Shown piece by piece: positions 9,529-18,776 of a DNA stretch of 64,000 bases. Under the pieces are notes generated by a model. It saw nothing but the letters and a program-made list of their open reading frames with translations. It did not search any database and was not told the DNA's origin. The stretch spans positions 37,112 to 101,111 of the forward strand of contig CAYWPR010000013.1 of assembly GCA_964460115.1 (NCBI GenBank), in the 5' to 3' direction. The translations under genes were made by a program, and so were the position numbers. Each line of letters starts with the position of its first letter. Positions within the stretch are counted from its first letter, which is position 1. Source of the DNA: JAEUJZ01 sp964460115 (GTDB taxonomy: Bacteria; Myxococcota_A; Polyangia; Palsa-1104; JAEUJZ01).

Positions 9529-10889
9529 ACGACGCTTCCCCCGTAGAAACGCCGAAATTATACTCGGTCGCCGTAGGGACGCTGGCTACGCGGCTGCTGC
9601 TTTTGGGGTTGGCTCTAGGGCAGGGGGCGATGCTGGCGCGCGGGCTTGGCCCCGAAGGCATCGGCCGGTATAGCGCCGCCCTTGTCGATGTAAATTTGCT
9701 GGTGGCGCTATTGTCATTTGGTCTGCCTGGGGCGCTGGCCATTTTAAGCAGCGAAACCGTGGGCAAATCGAGCAAGCAGCGTCTGCAAGCCCTACGGCGT
9801 ATCGCGCGCGCGCGCGGCGTCCTAGTCATCGGCATCCTTGGCATCCTGCTGCTTGCGGTGGCCGCCGGAGTTCGTTTTGCAGCGCGTCCGCCGCTTTGGT
9901 GCTTGCTCATCGGGGTCGGCGTTGTCGTTCAGTATGGCCGCGATGTGCAAAACAGTCTGCTTTGGGGCCAGCAGCGATTTTGGACGCAAAATTATCTGAA
10001 CCTCCTAGTTCAGCTTGTCCTATGCGCGGGGCTTTGCGCCCTTATTTATTGGGGAAAGGGCCGGTTGGCTACGGAATCGGCGTTTCTTTTGCAAGTAATT
10101 GGGAATCTGCTTTTTGCGCTTTTCGCAGCGCTTGGCTTTCGCTTGCTGCTGACTTCAAGCCCGAGCGACGCTGGCGCTGAAATCGAAGTTTCCCAAAGCT
10201 TCCTGAATCGGCGCGCCTGGAACATTGGTGGGCGCAATTACTTGAGCCTTCTCATCGATCTTTTGCTTCTGCGCATCGATGTATACCTAATTCAGGAACT
10301 TGCGCCCCAAGCCACGCGGGAGCATGACTTGGGTCTTTACCAGGCGGGTGTGCGTGTCGCCGAGCTTTTGCTGATGCTGCCCGGAACGCTAAATACGCTG
10401 CTATTTGCCAAGGCCGCCGCGCAAAAAGATACCGCGGCCGTGGCGGAAGCGACGCTACATAGCGCCAAACTGGCTGTTTGGATCGGTTGTATCGCTTTTT
10501 TAGGCATGGCCGCCGTTGGGCAGCCGCTTTTGGTGTGGTTTTTCGGTTCACGTTTTGGCGGATCTTTTGTGCCCTGCTTGTGGGTGCTTTTGGGCTGCGT
10601 GGCAATGTGCTTCTCAAGCCCGCTGGCCGGAACTCTGCAAGGCGCGGGAGCTTACCCGCGCAGCGTCGTATGGGCGCAGGGCGTGGCGCTTCTTGTCAAT
10701 GTGGCCGCCAATCTGTATTTGATACCGCGCCAAGGAATCATCGGCGCCGCTGCCGCCAGCGCCCTGGCGTATACCGTCAGCGCCATTTTGATTGCTGCGG
10801 CTTTTGCGCGTCGCTTCGCCATTCCGCTTTTTCAGCTTGTCCGTCCCCAATCGCCATTTGCGCTATGGCGCAGCCTGCGCCGGTCGTGA
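9525..10889 (+). CDS. MOP-superfamily polysaccharide flippase-like protein (Wzx/MATE type)
   Basis: 454 residues with ~12-14 hydrophobic segments. The N-terminus (RLLLLGLALGQGAMLARGLGPEGIGRYSAAL) is typical of the polysaccharide biosynthesis protein family that flips undecaprenyl-linked saccharides across the inner membrane. A basic C-terminus ends in the cytoplasm. It starts at TTG, overlapping the stop of the TonB-like gene by 4 bases, so translation is coupled. No glycosyltransferase or polymerase genes adjoin it, so the substrate is unknown; the dynamin-like genes lie immediately downstream. Confidence 0.75.
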   Translation: MNDASPVETPKLYSVAVGTLATRLLLLGLALGQGAMLARGLGPEGIGRYSAALVDVNLLVALLSFGLPGALAILSSETVGKSSKQRLQALRRIARARGVLVIGILGILLLAVAAGVRFAARPPLWCLLIGVGVVVQYGRDVQNSLLWGQQRFWTQNYLNLLVQLVLCAGLCALIYWGKGRLATESAFLLQVIGNLLFALFAALGFRLLLTSSPSDAGAEIEVSQSFLNRRAWNIGGRNYLSLLIDLLLLRIDVYLIQELAPQATREHDLGLYQAGVRVAELLLMLPGTLNTLLFAKAAAQKDTAAVAEATLHSAKLAVWIGCIAFLGMAAVGQPLLVWFFGSRFGGSFVPCLWVLLGCVAMCFSSPLAGTLQGAGAYPRSVVWAQGVALLVNVAANLYLIPRQGIIGAAAASALAYTVSAILIAAAFARRFAIPLFQLVRPQSPFALWRSLRRS

Positions 10890-10925
10890 TGGAAAACCTC
10901 GCGATATGATATGAATGGAGACAAC

Positions 10926-12731
10926 ATGAGCGCCCTTTCCGCCGAGCATCGCGAAATCAAGACCGATCTGGTCACGTCTTTGCGTGACCTCGCCAAATTG
11001 GCTGACGACACCGGCATGCACTCCCTGGTCAGCGACCTGCTGATGGCGCGCATCCCCAAGCTGGAAGAAGAACGCTTCGTCCTCGTCGTACTTGGCGAGT
11101 TTAATCACGGCAAATCGACCTTCGTGAACGCTCTGCTTGGCACCACAGTGCTGCCTGCCGGAATCACGCCGACGACCGCGACCATCAACCACCTCGTCTA
11201 TGCCGAAAAGCCCTGCGCCAAAGCGCTGCTTAGCGACGACACCGTGCGGCCCATTACTCTGGGTGATTTTGAAAAAGGACCAAGCGCGGCGCAAAAAGCC
11301 TTGGCCGAATGGGTGTCTATCGAAGGCCAGAAATCCGACAAAGTACGCTATGTCGAGGTCGGTTTTCCGGCCGAGATCCTCAAAGACCGCGTGACGCTGG
11401 TCGATACCCCCGGCGTCAATGATATGAACGAGGCGCGGGCCGAAATTACCTACAACTACATTCCGCGCGCCGATGCTGTCCTTTTTCTTTTAGACGGCGC
11501 GCAGGTGCTAAAGCAATCGGAACGGGCCTTTTTGGAACAGCGCATTTTGCGCCGCAGCCGCGACAAGCTGATCTTTATCATCGGCAAAGCGGATTTGCTG
11601 TCTGCCGAAGAGCGCGAAGAAGCCCTGCGCTATTGCCGGCAACATCTTACAAGCGTCATCGGCAGCGAGCCGGCGATCTTTTTGGTGTCGGCCAAACAGG
11701 CGCTGGCCGGCCATCCCGAGTTAAGCGGCATGGCCCCGCTTTTGACCTATTTGCAGCAATATTTGTCCGCGGACCGCAGCCGCGTTCTTTTGGACAACAC
11801 CATCGCCGATGGGCAACGGCTGGCATCGTATCTGCGTCAGAATCTCGGCATCAAAAAGCGCTCGCTGGAGCTGAGCCTTGAGGAGCTTGAGGCGCGCATT
11901 GCCCGCGTTCAAAAAGAGCTGCACGGCAAGCAGCAGACCATGCGCCAGATTCAGAATAAAATTACCGCTGATGCCGAAGCCATAAAAGCCCATGTGCAGC
12001 TTGATCTAGAGGAATTCACCAGCGCCTTTTGCGCCGCCCTGCCCGACGAAATCGAAAAAGCGGAAGCTGCGGACATTCGAAAGTACCTGCAGCTTTTTTT
12101 GCAAGACACCCTGAAAGTTTGGGCCGAGCAAGAAGGCGATCGCGTCGCGTCGCGTCTAGAGCATCTGGCCGAACAAATCATTCAGGTCACAAATGAAAAC
12201 GTACAGGCCGCCATGCAAACCCTGGCCAATGAACTTGGCCCGGCCGATACGCGTGTCGAGCTGGAAGTGGCGACGCTCAAGTACGATCTGGGGGTTTTTG
12301 CGCTGGGAGCCCTGGGCACGGGAATTTTTCTTTTCGTCAATACCTTCGTCGGCGGCGTTTTGACCCTGGCGGCTCCCATCATCGCGGTTTTGGTGCATGG
12401 GCGATTGTCGGATCAAGTCAAAGCCCAGGCCAAAGAACAAGCGCCCGAGGCCGTGCGCAATGCCGCGGCGGCCATCGCGCCGCGCTTTGCGCAAATCGTC
12501 GATGACTTTGCCGGACGCCTCAGCGATTTTGTGACCGCTGCCGGGCAGGCTTTGCATCGCGGCATTTCAGAGATGCTGGACCGGGCTCTTACCGAGCGTC
12601 GCGCGCAGGGCCTGGACGCGGCCGCGCGCGAGCGAGAAATTAGCGACCAGCTTGCAGGCCTAGGAAGGCTCGACAGCCGCTTGGAAGAGCTGCGCCAGCG
12701 CTTGTGGAGCCACTTCGAAGCGACCCCCTAA
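10926..12731 (+). CDS. Dynamin-like GTPase (membrane-associated)
   Basis: 601 residues from ATG 10926, chosen over ATG 10911 because GGAG sits 5 bases before it. The GTPase domain shows P-loop GEFNHGKST (57-65), switch threonines in TPTTATIN, DTPG (160-163) and a G4 motif GKAD (220-223) whose first residue is not the canonical N/T. A long helical stalk with coiled-coil character (LEELEARIARVQKELHGKQQ) follows, then a hydrophobic hairpin around residues 452-487 that could insert in a membrane, then a helical tail. This is the layout of bacterial dynamin-like proteins, which tubulate or fuse membranes. Its partner is the adjacent second GTPase gene. Confidence 0.85.
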   Translation: MSALSAEHREIKTDLVTSLRDLAKLADDTGMHSLVSDLLMARIPKLEEERFVLVVLGEFNHGKSTFVNALLGTTVLPAGITPTTATINHLVYAEKPCAKALLSDDTVRPITLGDFEKGPSAAQKALAEWVSIEGQKSDKVRYVEVGFPAEILKDRVTLVDTPGVNDMNEARAEITYNYIPRADAVLFLLDGAQVLKQSERAFLEQRILRRSRDKLIFIIGKADLLSAEEREEALRYCRQHLTSVIGSEPAIFLVSAKQALAGHPELSGMAPLLTYLQQYLSADRSRVLLDNTIADGQRLASYLRQNLGIKKRSLELSLEELEARIARVQKELHGKQQTMRQIQNKITADAEAIKAHVQLDLEEFTSAFCAALPDEIEKAEAADIRKYLQLFLQDTLKVWAEQEGDRVASRLEHLAEQIIQVTNENVQAAMQTLANELGPADTRVELEVATLKYDLGVFALGALGTGIFLFVNTFVGGVLTLAAPIIAVLVHGRLSDQVKAQAKEQAPEAVRNAAAAIAPRFAQIVDDFAGRLSDFVTAAGQALHRGISEMLDRALTERRAQGLDAAAREREISDQLAGLGRLDSRLEELRQRLWSHFEATP

Positions 12732-12779
12732 TGGTTTCCTCTTGCATGTCGAAGCCATTCGACAAACGCTAGATGGGCT

Positions 12780-15731
12780 GTGGCCCTTTTCGATCGTTTT
12801 AATCAGCTCGCCAACCAGTTTGGCGACCTTCTTGGCGAGCTTGCCGACGAAGCCCGTCCCCATGTAGAGCTCGGCGCGGCGCTTATGTCGCGCGGCGATT
12901 ATGACGGCGCAATCGACGAATTGCGCCAGGCCCTAGGCAAACGGCGCGACCATGCGCGGGCTTTGTATCTTTTGGGCTTGTGTCATCTAAAGCGCGGCCA
13001 ATCCGGCGATGCCGAGGAAGCCAAACGGCAGCTTGAACTGGCTTTGGTCGCGCGCGAGGGCTATCCGGATGCGCACATCGCCTTGGGCGATGCTCTGCGC
13101 GCCGGCGGCGAGCTTGACCAAGCGGCCGAGCGCTACCGCGCCGCCTTGCCCTTGCTGGGCGATGCTGTAGAGCGTGCCGAGGTCGAGCGCAGCCTTGGGG
13201 CGCTATATCTGGAATCGGGACAGATCGACAAAGCGGTGCGCGAATTGCGCAAAGCAGCTTCAGCATTGCCCGACGATGGGGGCGTTCAAGGACTGCTCGG
13301 TCAAGCGCTGATTCAAAGTGCGCAGCGCCGCGGCGAACCCGCTGGGGGGCCAACTTTTGAGGCGGCTCGGCAGTGCCTACTTCGTGCCACCCGTCCGGAG
13401 CGCGAAGTCCATCCCGATCCGCGCGCGCTTTCGGCGCTCGGTGAACTTTTGCTGTCCGCCGGGCAGCTGGCCGATGCCGACCGCGCATTTAGTCGCGCGC
13501 TGCAGGAAAAGCCCGATACCGTGGCCGCACTCCTTGGCCTAGGTCAGCTTCGGCTTCTGCAAGGCGATGTGGCCTCGGCTTATGAGCAGGGCTTGCGCGC
13601 CTATGCCAGCCTGCGCGCCGATGCCGCCGATTCGAATGCCGTGGCGCTGCGAGCAAAGGCCCATTTGCTGCTTGGGCGCTGTCATCAAAAGACAGGTGAA
13701 GCGGATCGCGCCCTTTTCGCTTTCGATGCGGCGCTTGGCGAGCTGCCTTTGGATGCCCCTTCGCGCAGCGAGGTGCTAAACGAGGCGCTGCATTTGGCGC
13801 TGCATAGTCAGAAATTCGCCGCTGCCGCCAAGCTGGCCCAAGACCCGCTGCTAGAAGCGACGGCGGACGGTTTGGCGGCGCAGGCCCTGGCCGCGAATTT
13901 GATCGAGACTGACGCCGAGGCCTTGCTGACGCGGGCGCTGCAAATTGCCGATACGGTAGAGGTACGGCTGATTGCCGCCGAGCTGGATCTGCGCAAAGGA
14001 CAAAAAGCCAGCGCTGCTGCGCATTTGCGGCGCGCCGCGACCTTGAGCACAAGCAATGATACGCGTCCACGGCAGCGTCTGACCGAGCTTTATAAACGCG
14101 AGCGCGAGGCCTTGCCCACCGAGCTTTATGGGCTTTTGCAACGGGCGCATCAAATTCTGTCGCAGTCTCCAGAACTATCGGCCTTTGGTCCCGATGCCGC
14201 CAAAATCATCGAACTTTACGACCGGCCGCTGCTTATCACGGTGATGGGCGAGTTTAATTCCGGCAAGTCGACCTTTGTCAACGCGCTGCTTGGCGATGAA
14301 GTGGCCCCGATGGGCATTACTCCGACCACCGCCACTATCAACTTGCTGAAGTACGGTCGCGAACGCGGCGGACGCGTCGTGTATAGAGACGGTCAGAGCC
14401 GAAATGTGGCATGGGCCAAAGTTCCCGCGCTTTTGCGCGGCCTTGATGCCGAAGAAGCGCGCCGCATAAAGTGGGTGGAGGTGCTGTATCCCCTGGACGT
14501 GCTGTCACGCGTCCATGTCGTCGATACACCCGGCCTGAATTCGATTTTGCCCGAGCACGAGGCGACGGCGCGGGAGTTTATCGCGCAGGCCGACGCCGTG
14601 ATCTGGCTATTTACCGTAGACCAGGCCGGCAAACACAGCGAGCGCGAGGCCCTGCGCAGCATCCGTGACGCCGGCAAGCAAATTCTGGGCGTTTTGAACA
14701 AAATCGACCGCCTGGAAGCGCTGCAAGCCGCTACGGAACTGCCAACGATTGTCGCGCACCTGCGCGACGGCCCAGATGGATTGGGAGATCTTTGCGATCT
14801 CATCGTGCCCTTTTCCGGAAAAGAAGCTTTGTATGGCCGCAAGCATGGAGACGCCGCGCGGCTGAAAAGCGCCAACCTGCCGGCCTTGGAACAAGCGCTG
14901 GAAGAACGTTTTTTTCAGCGTGCCCAAGCGATAAAGACCACGGCGGCGCACGCACGCCTAGTGGCGCTATTAGAACGCGCTCGGACTCAAGCCGAGGCTT
15001 TGTACAGCCCCGCCGAGCGCGAAAAGCTGGAGCAAGACAGCCGCCTTTTGCAGGCCGACCTTGTGCTGTTTCAACGGGACTTTGTACCTGGCGAACGCAA
15101 ACGGCTTTTGGCCGATGCCGAACTGGCTCACCGCGCCGCCGCTCGCGAGACGCTGGATTTTGTGCGACCGCGCCGCTGGCCTTTTGGCGAACATCACGCC
15201 GCCCCTGCGGATCGCGATTTTTTGCTGGCCCTACTGGACGAAAAGCTTGGAGCGCTGGCCCAGGCTTCGCGGATCCGCGTCGCCGTCGGGCTTGGGCTGG
15301 GCGATGATGAAGATGAATTTCAGCGACTGCTCGATGAGCAAGTCTATGGGCGCTACCGAGCGTTCGCACGGGGCTACCTGCGCGGTGGCAAAGTAGATGA
15401 TTTTTTCGTGCGGGTACTGCCGCGGCTTGAGCTAAGCGAAGCGTCCATCGGCCGTGCGCTAGAGCGCGATGCCCCCACGGCTGGCGATATTTTGGAAGCG
15501 GAGCTTGTCACGCCGCTGCGCGCTTTTGGCGAAATGCTGTTTGAAAAGCGGCGCCTGCGAGCACAGAAAAAACTCGATCGCGAAGAACTGCGCCGGCTAG
15601 ATATCGAAGCGCGGCTATGTTTTCCGCTGGATGCCTTGCGCGATGCCTTACATCAAATGATCGCGACGAAAACCGATTCCGCCGCAAAGCCCGTCCTACA
15701 GGCAGAGACGTCTGAATCTCTCGAAAGCTGA
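12780..15731 (+). CDS. TPR-dynamin-like GTPase fusion
   Basis: 983 residues from GTG 12780, 48 bases after the first dynamin gene. Residues ~30-430 are tandem TPR-like helix pairs (RALYLLGLCHLKRGQSGDAE; PDAHIALGDALRAGGELDQA). The GTPase domain follows: GEFNSGKST (490-498), TPTTATIN, DTPG (582-585) and a canonical NKID (640-643). The C-terminal ~300 residues are helical without an obvious hydrophobic hairpin. Bacterial dynamin-like GTPases often work as adjacent heteromeric pairs; here the TPR half probably recruits a partner. The family call is firm; the process served is unknown. Confidence 0.85.
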   Translation: MALFDRFNQLANQFGDLLGELADEARPHVELGAALMSRGDYDGAIDELRQALGKRRDHARALYLLGLCHLKRGQSGDAEEAKRQLELALVAREGYPDAHIALGDALRAGGELDQAAERYRAALPLLGDAVERAEVERSLGALYLESGQIDKAVRELRKAASALPDDGGVQGLLGQALIQSAQRRGEPAGGPTFEAARQCLLRATRPEREVHPDPRALSALGELLLSAGQLADADRAFSRALQEKPDTVAALLGLGQLRLLQGDVASAYEQGLRAYASLRADAADSNAVALRAKAHLLLGRCHQKTGEADRALFAFDAALGELPLDAPSRSEVLNEALHLALHSQKFAAAAKLAQDPLLEATADGLAAQALAANLIETDAEALLTRALQIADTVEVRLIAAELDLRKGQKASAAAHLRRAATLSTSNDTRPRQRLTELYKREREALPTELYGLLQRAHQILSQSPELSAFGPDAAKIIELYDRPLLITVMGEFNSGKSTFVNALLGDEVAPMGITPTTATINLLKYGRERGGRVVYRDGQSRNVAWAKVPALLRGLDAEEARRIKWVEVLYPLDVLSRVHVVDTPGLNSILPEHEATAREFIAQADAVIWLFTVDQAGKHSEREALRSIRDAGKQILGVLNKIDRLEALQAATELPTIVAHLRDGPDGLGDLCDLIVPFSGKEALYGRKHGDAARLKSANLPALEQALEERFFQRAQAIKTTAAHARLVALLERARTQAEALYSPAEREKLEQDSRLLQADLVLFQRDFVPGERKRLLADAELAHRAAARETLDFVRPRRWPFGEHHAAPADRDFLLALLDEKLGALAQASRIRVAVGLGLGDDEDEFQRLLDEQVYGRYRAFARGYLRGGKVDDFFVRVLPRLELSEASIGRALERDAPTAGDILEAELVTPLRAFGEMLFEKRRLRAQKKLDREELRRLDIEARLCFPLDALRDALHQMIATKTDSAAKPVLQAETSESLES

Positions 15732-15789
15732 TTGCGATGGCAGCGTCTAGGAACGCTGTTTCAGCGCAATTGGCGCTACCATCGCAATC
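15730..15789. repeat. Perfectly folded three-way-junction inverted repeat between convergent genes
   Basis: The outer arms 15730-15745 and 15774-15789 are complementary over 16 positions with one mismatch. Between them sit two smaller hairpins: CAGCGT/ACGCTG (15741-15758) and AGCGC/GCGCT (15763-15777), which compete with the inner part of the outer stem. The element begins inside the stop codon of the dynamin-TPR gene and lies before the convergent small-protein gene. No U-tract follows, so it is not a classic intrinsic terminator; it may act as one for both strands or be a small dispersed repeat. Confidence 0.6.
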
Positions 15790-15808
15790 GCATTTCTTAG
15801 GACAAGCT

Positions 15809-16018
15809 CTAGTACTTAGGACCCGAAGGAATCATTTGACGGGTTTCCCAGGGGCTGACCTTTTCGCCCTTATTCAACTTCTCTTTGACCACCCAGGCAA
15901 CCTTGCCATCTGGCTTTTCCTCCTTGGTCTTGTCTGTGGCCAAGATAAGCGCTGAACTCACTGAGGCCAGTGTGAAGACTCCAACCATGATCCAGGCAGA
16001 CAACTGCTTGAGCGCCAT
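15809..16018 (-). CDS. Small single-span membrane or exported protein
   Basis: 69 residues from ATG 16018, which has AGGAGG placed ideally upstream (16026-16031 on the minus strand); a longer reading from 16108 is disfavoured. Residues 4-26 are hydrophobic (LSAWIMVGVFTLASVSSALIL), an uncleaved anchor or signal peptide, followed by a charged ~43-residue domain (TDKTKEEKPDGKVAWVVKEK). No family recognised. It is isolated: convergent with the dynamin operon and ~150 bases downstream of the next minus-strand gene. Confidence 0.6.
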   Translation of the reverse strand: MALKQLSAWIMVGVFTLASVSSALILATDKTKEEKPDGKVAWVVKEKLNKGEKVSPWETRQMIPSGPKY

Positions 16019-16167
16019 GGCGAACCTCCTGTGGTTGACAAACAACCAGGATGACTTGCGGAGGGAAACATGGTCTTCGCTTGGGAATCTGTCAAAGCAA
16101 ATCAGCACAACAATTCATTTTTTTAAAATTCCCGTCGAGAAAATACATTGTGGGAATGCCTCCTACA

Positions 16168-17289
16168 TTAAAAGGAAAGTTGAAAATGTTGAAAATCTGT
16201 ACCTCCTCTGCCGTCCTGAACGATAAGCCACAGATCGACCTTTGAAACTGACTCTGGAGCTGGCCGTTTGTCGGCGTTTGTCCACTTGGTTTCGGGACGG
16301 GCATCTCCGGTGCGTTCGTTTTCAAAAATGCCGTCGGTAGAAAACCAGGTATAGCGTAGCGTTTCGACCACATCCTTGCGACCGCTGTCGTCAAGCGGCG
16401 TGTATGTTTCTACCGCACCCGGAGCCGCCATTGCAGTGAGAAACAAAGGATCGGAACGGGTAATCGGATAGCTTGTGCAATCGCCGCTTTGTAAATTGGG
16501 ACACGGCACAAGCTGCGCCATTTCATTCATGGATGCAGGGCCGACTTTTACCGCGCCCGAAGTCGGCAAAAAAGGATTGTGATTCGGAGGCGGCAGAGAC
16601 ATTCCCAATGCTGGAAAAGCGACGACCACTTGCAGAAAGCTGTAGCCGATTTCGCGGTCCAAAGGATTGCTGGCATCACCGGCTGGCGGCGGCACGGAAA
16701 CTTCCACCAGAATTGGCAAAAGCAAAGTCAGCGGCCGACTGGGTAGGCTGAGATCGCCCCCCGAAGTATTTGCTGATGCTGCCGATGCGGATAGAGCTGC
16801 TCCCAGAAATTGGCCAAGGATCGCCTTTAGTGAGTCTGCCTGTAAGACCAGACTGGGATTCCCAATTGGCATGGGAACAAGCGGCAGCAAGCTTTTATTT
16901 TGGCGCGCCGGAGGATCTCCAGGGGCGAACTTCAGACAATCGCGATCGAGAGTTCCCGGACTAAACAGCGACAAGGGACCAACGCAGGCAAAAAAGTCAT
17001 ATTGCAGCGGGCGTGGCCCCGGGGTGCTAATGCGCCGTCCCGGCCCGGTCGGCGCTGCCGCCAGCACGGTCATCGTGACGCTTGGCTGGGTAAAATCAAA
17101 CGTCGGCATTTGCAGGGTTCCCCCTACATTGGCTTGCAGATCGGCGGCGCTGCCCGGCGTCGCATCGCCGATGCGCAGGGCCAAAACGCGCAGCTCGCGG
17201 ACCAAGCTATCGGGATCGATGTCGTTGTCGCATCCGCTAACAAGAATAATGGCCAACAAAGCCACAAAAGCCAGGGCGGTCTTTCGCAT
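16168..17289 (-). CDS. Lipoprotein of unknown function
   Basis: 373 residues from ATG 17289; the open frame continues upstream to 17427 without signal-peptide logic. Signal peptide II with lipobox LVSGC (Cys19). The mature part is Pro-rich and mostly beta or coil, with regions resembling exported myxobacterial lipoproteins that have an Ig-like C-terminus: LRYTWFSTDGIFENERT, TKWTNADKRPAPESVSKVDLWLIVQDGRGG is a typical 'bacterial Ig/PKD-like' ending. Probably outer-membrane-anchored. Function unknown. Confidence 0.65.
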   Translation of the reverse strand: MRKTALAFVALLAIILVSGCDNDIDPDSLVRELRVLALRIGDATPGSAADLQANVGGTLQMPTFDFTQPSVTMTVLAAAPTGPGRRISTPGPRPLQYDFFACVGPLSLFSPGTLDRDCLKFAPGDPPARQNKSLLPLVPMPIGNPSLVLQADSLKAILGQFLGAALSASAASANTSGGDLSLPSRPLTLLLPILVEVSVPPPAGDASNPLDREIGYSFLQVVVAFPALGMSLPPPNHNPFLPTSGAVKVGPASMNEMAQLVPCPNLQSGDCTSYPITRSDPLFLTAMAAPGAVETYTPLDDSGRKDVVETLRYTWFSTDGIFENERTGDARPETKWTNADKRPAPESVSKVDLWLIVQDGRGGTDFQHFQLSF

Positions 17290-17368
17290 GGCGGAAGTGT
17301 AGGAATGCGTCCCTTTGCACGTCAAGCTGGCGCGATCACGTTGCCTTTTTGCGCAAGCCGACGGTACA

Positions 17369-17641
17369 ATGAAAGCCATGGCGCTGATCGAAAAACCCGA
17401 GCGGGCCCGGCAGTTGGCCCGCGCCATCGCTTCTGATCTTACCTTGTATCACGAGAAAGAAATCGTCGAGGGGATCGAGAACGACACGTTGTTTACGGTC
17501 ATGCACGAGCACATTGAAGAAGGTCGGGCTTTGTTCAAAAGCCGTGTCACCGCAGAGATCCTTGACCTTAACATCTACGATCGGGCCGTGGTCGACGTGA
17601 TGCTCAAGTCCAAGGGCAATGTAAAATCTCGCATTTGGTAA
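17369..17641 (+). CDS. Small conserved helical protein upstream of RluD
   Basis: 90 residues from ATG 17369 (an internal ATG at 17378 is equally good). The product is soluble and mostly helical: ARQLARAIASDLTLYHEKEIVEGIENDTLF, then EHIEEGRALFKSRV. It resembles a family of ~90-residue uncharacterised proteins I associate with deltaproteobacteria, but I cannot name a domain. Its stop codon overlaps the TTG start of the pseudouridine synthase gene, so the two are probably translated together. Confidence 0.65.
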   Translation: MKAMALIEKPERARQLARAIASDLTLYHEKEIVEGIENDTLFTVMHEHIEEGRALFKSRVTAEILDLNIYDRAVVDVMLKSKGNVKSRIW

Positions 17642-18726
17642 GCGATCGCTCTTATCAGTACCGCGTGGCCGCAGACGGGGCCGGCATGCGCCTAGATGTC
17701 TATCTGGCGCAGCAGGGATTGCCTTATTCGCGTTCTCAGATGACCCGCCGTATTGATGAAGGCGAGGTTTTGGTCGACGGACAACGCGCCAAGCCGGGGC
17801 TGAAGCTAAAGTCCGGGCAGCGCATCGTCTTTACGCCGCCGCCGCCGCGGCCGGTGACTGATCAAAAAGAGGCGATTCCGCTAGAAATTCTGTATGAAGA
17901 TCGCCATCTGATCGTCGTCAACAAGCCGGCTGGCATGGTCGTGCATCCCGCGCCCGGACATCAGACCGGGACGCTAGTCAATGCACTTTTGTATCACTGC
18001 GGAAATTTGCCGACTGCTTCCGCGAAATGGAGCGAAACCAGCGAAACGGACGCGGCGGGCGAATCGGGCGCGGCGTCCGAAGACGGCGAGGACGAACTAT
18101 CGATCGGCGGAGATCGCCGGCCGGGCATCGTTCACCGCTTGGATCAGGGAACCTCCGGCGTGCTGGTTTGCGCCAAGGATGAGCCGACGCTGGTCGGCTT
18201 GCAAGCGCAGTTTCATGTGCATTCGATCAATCGGCGCTACCTGGCCCTTGTCGAAGGCGTTCTCGCAGAGCGCGGAACCTTTGACAGTCGCTATGGCCGC
18301 CATCCGCGCGATCGCAAGCGGTTTACGGCGCGCAGCGGCAGCAAGCGAGCGGTGACCCATTTTGTGGTGCGCGAGCGTCTACCGGGGGCGACTTTGGTCG
18401 AAGTGCGGCTTGAAACCGGCCGCACGCACCAGATTCGCGTGCATTTTAGCGAGGCTGATCATCCGCTGCTTGGCGATACGATGTACGGTCGTCCGGCGCG
18501 CTTGCGCACACTGCGCGAAATTTCGACGCAACTTGGTCATCAGGCCCTGCATGCCTGGCGGCTGGGTTTTGTTCATCCGATAAGCGGCGCGCGGCTGGAA
18601 TTCTCGACGCCGCCGCCGGCCGATTTTCAGGCAGCGCTTTTGCGCTTGCGCGACCCGCAGGTTGCGAACCTATCGTCCTCCGGCTCCGGCTTCGAGATGC
18701 AGCGCAGCGAAGCCGAGCTCCCTTAG
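17635..18726 (+). CDS. RluD-family 23S rRNA pseudouridine synthase
   Basis: 363 residues from TTG 17635, overlapping the preceding stop. An S4 RNA-binding domain (residues ~16-75, MRLDVYLAQQG...GEVLVDG) precedes the catalytic domain with ILYEDRHLIVVNKPAGMVVHP and the active-site motif HRLDQGTSG, where the Asp is the catalytic nucleophile. GRTHQIRVHF and HPLLGDTMYG are further family signatures. The enzyme isomerises uridines in large-subunit rRNA. An acidic ~30-residue insertion (ETSETDAAGESGAASEDGED region) sits between the two strands that flank the active site, and there is a short C-terminal extension. RluD-type rather than RluC/RluA is likely but not certain. Confidence 0.9.
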   Translation: MVSDRSYQYRVAADGAGMRLDVYLAQQGLPYSRSQMTRRIDEGEVLVDGQRAKPGLKLKSGQRIVFTPPPPRPVTDQKEAIPLEILYEDRHLIVVNKPAGMVVHPAPGHQTGTLVNALLYHCGNLPTASAKWSETSETDAAGESGAASEDGEDELSIGGDRRPGIVHRLDQGTSGVLVCAKDEPTLVGLQAQFHVHSINRRYLALVEGVLAERGTFDSRYGRHPRDRKRFTARSGSKRAVTHFVVRERLPGATLVEVRLETGRTHQIRVHFSEADHPLLGDTMYGRPARLRTLREISTQLGHQALHAWRLGFVHPISGARLEFSTPPPADFQAALLRLRDPQVANLSSSGSGFEMQRSEAELP

Positions 18727-18776
18727 TCGTTGCGTTGGGCGTTGTACCGCGTCGCCGCGTGGTAAACTCGGGGACG

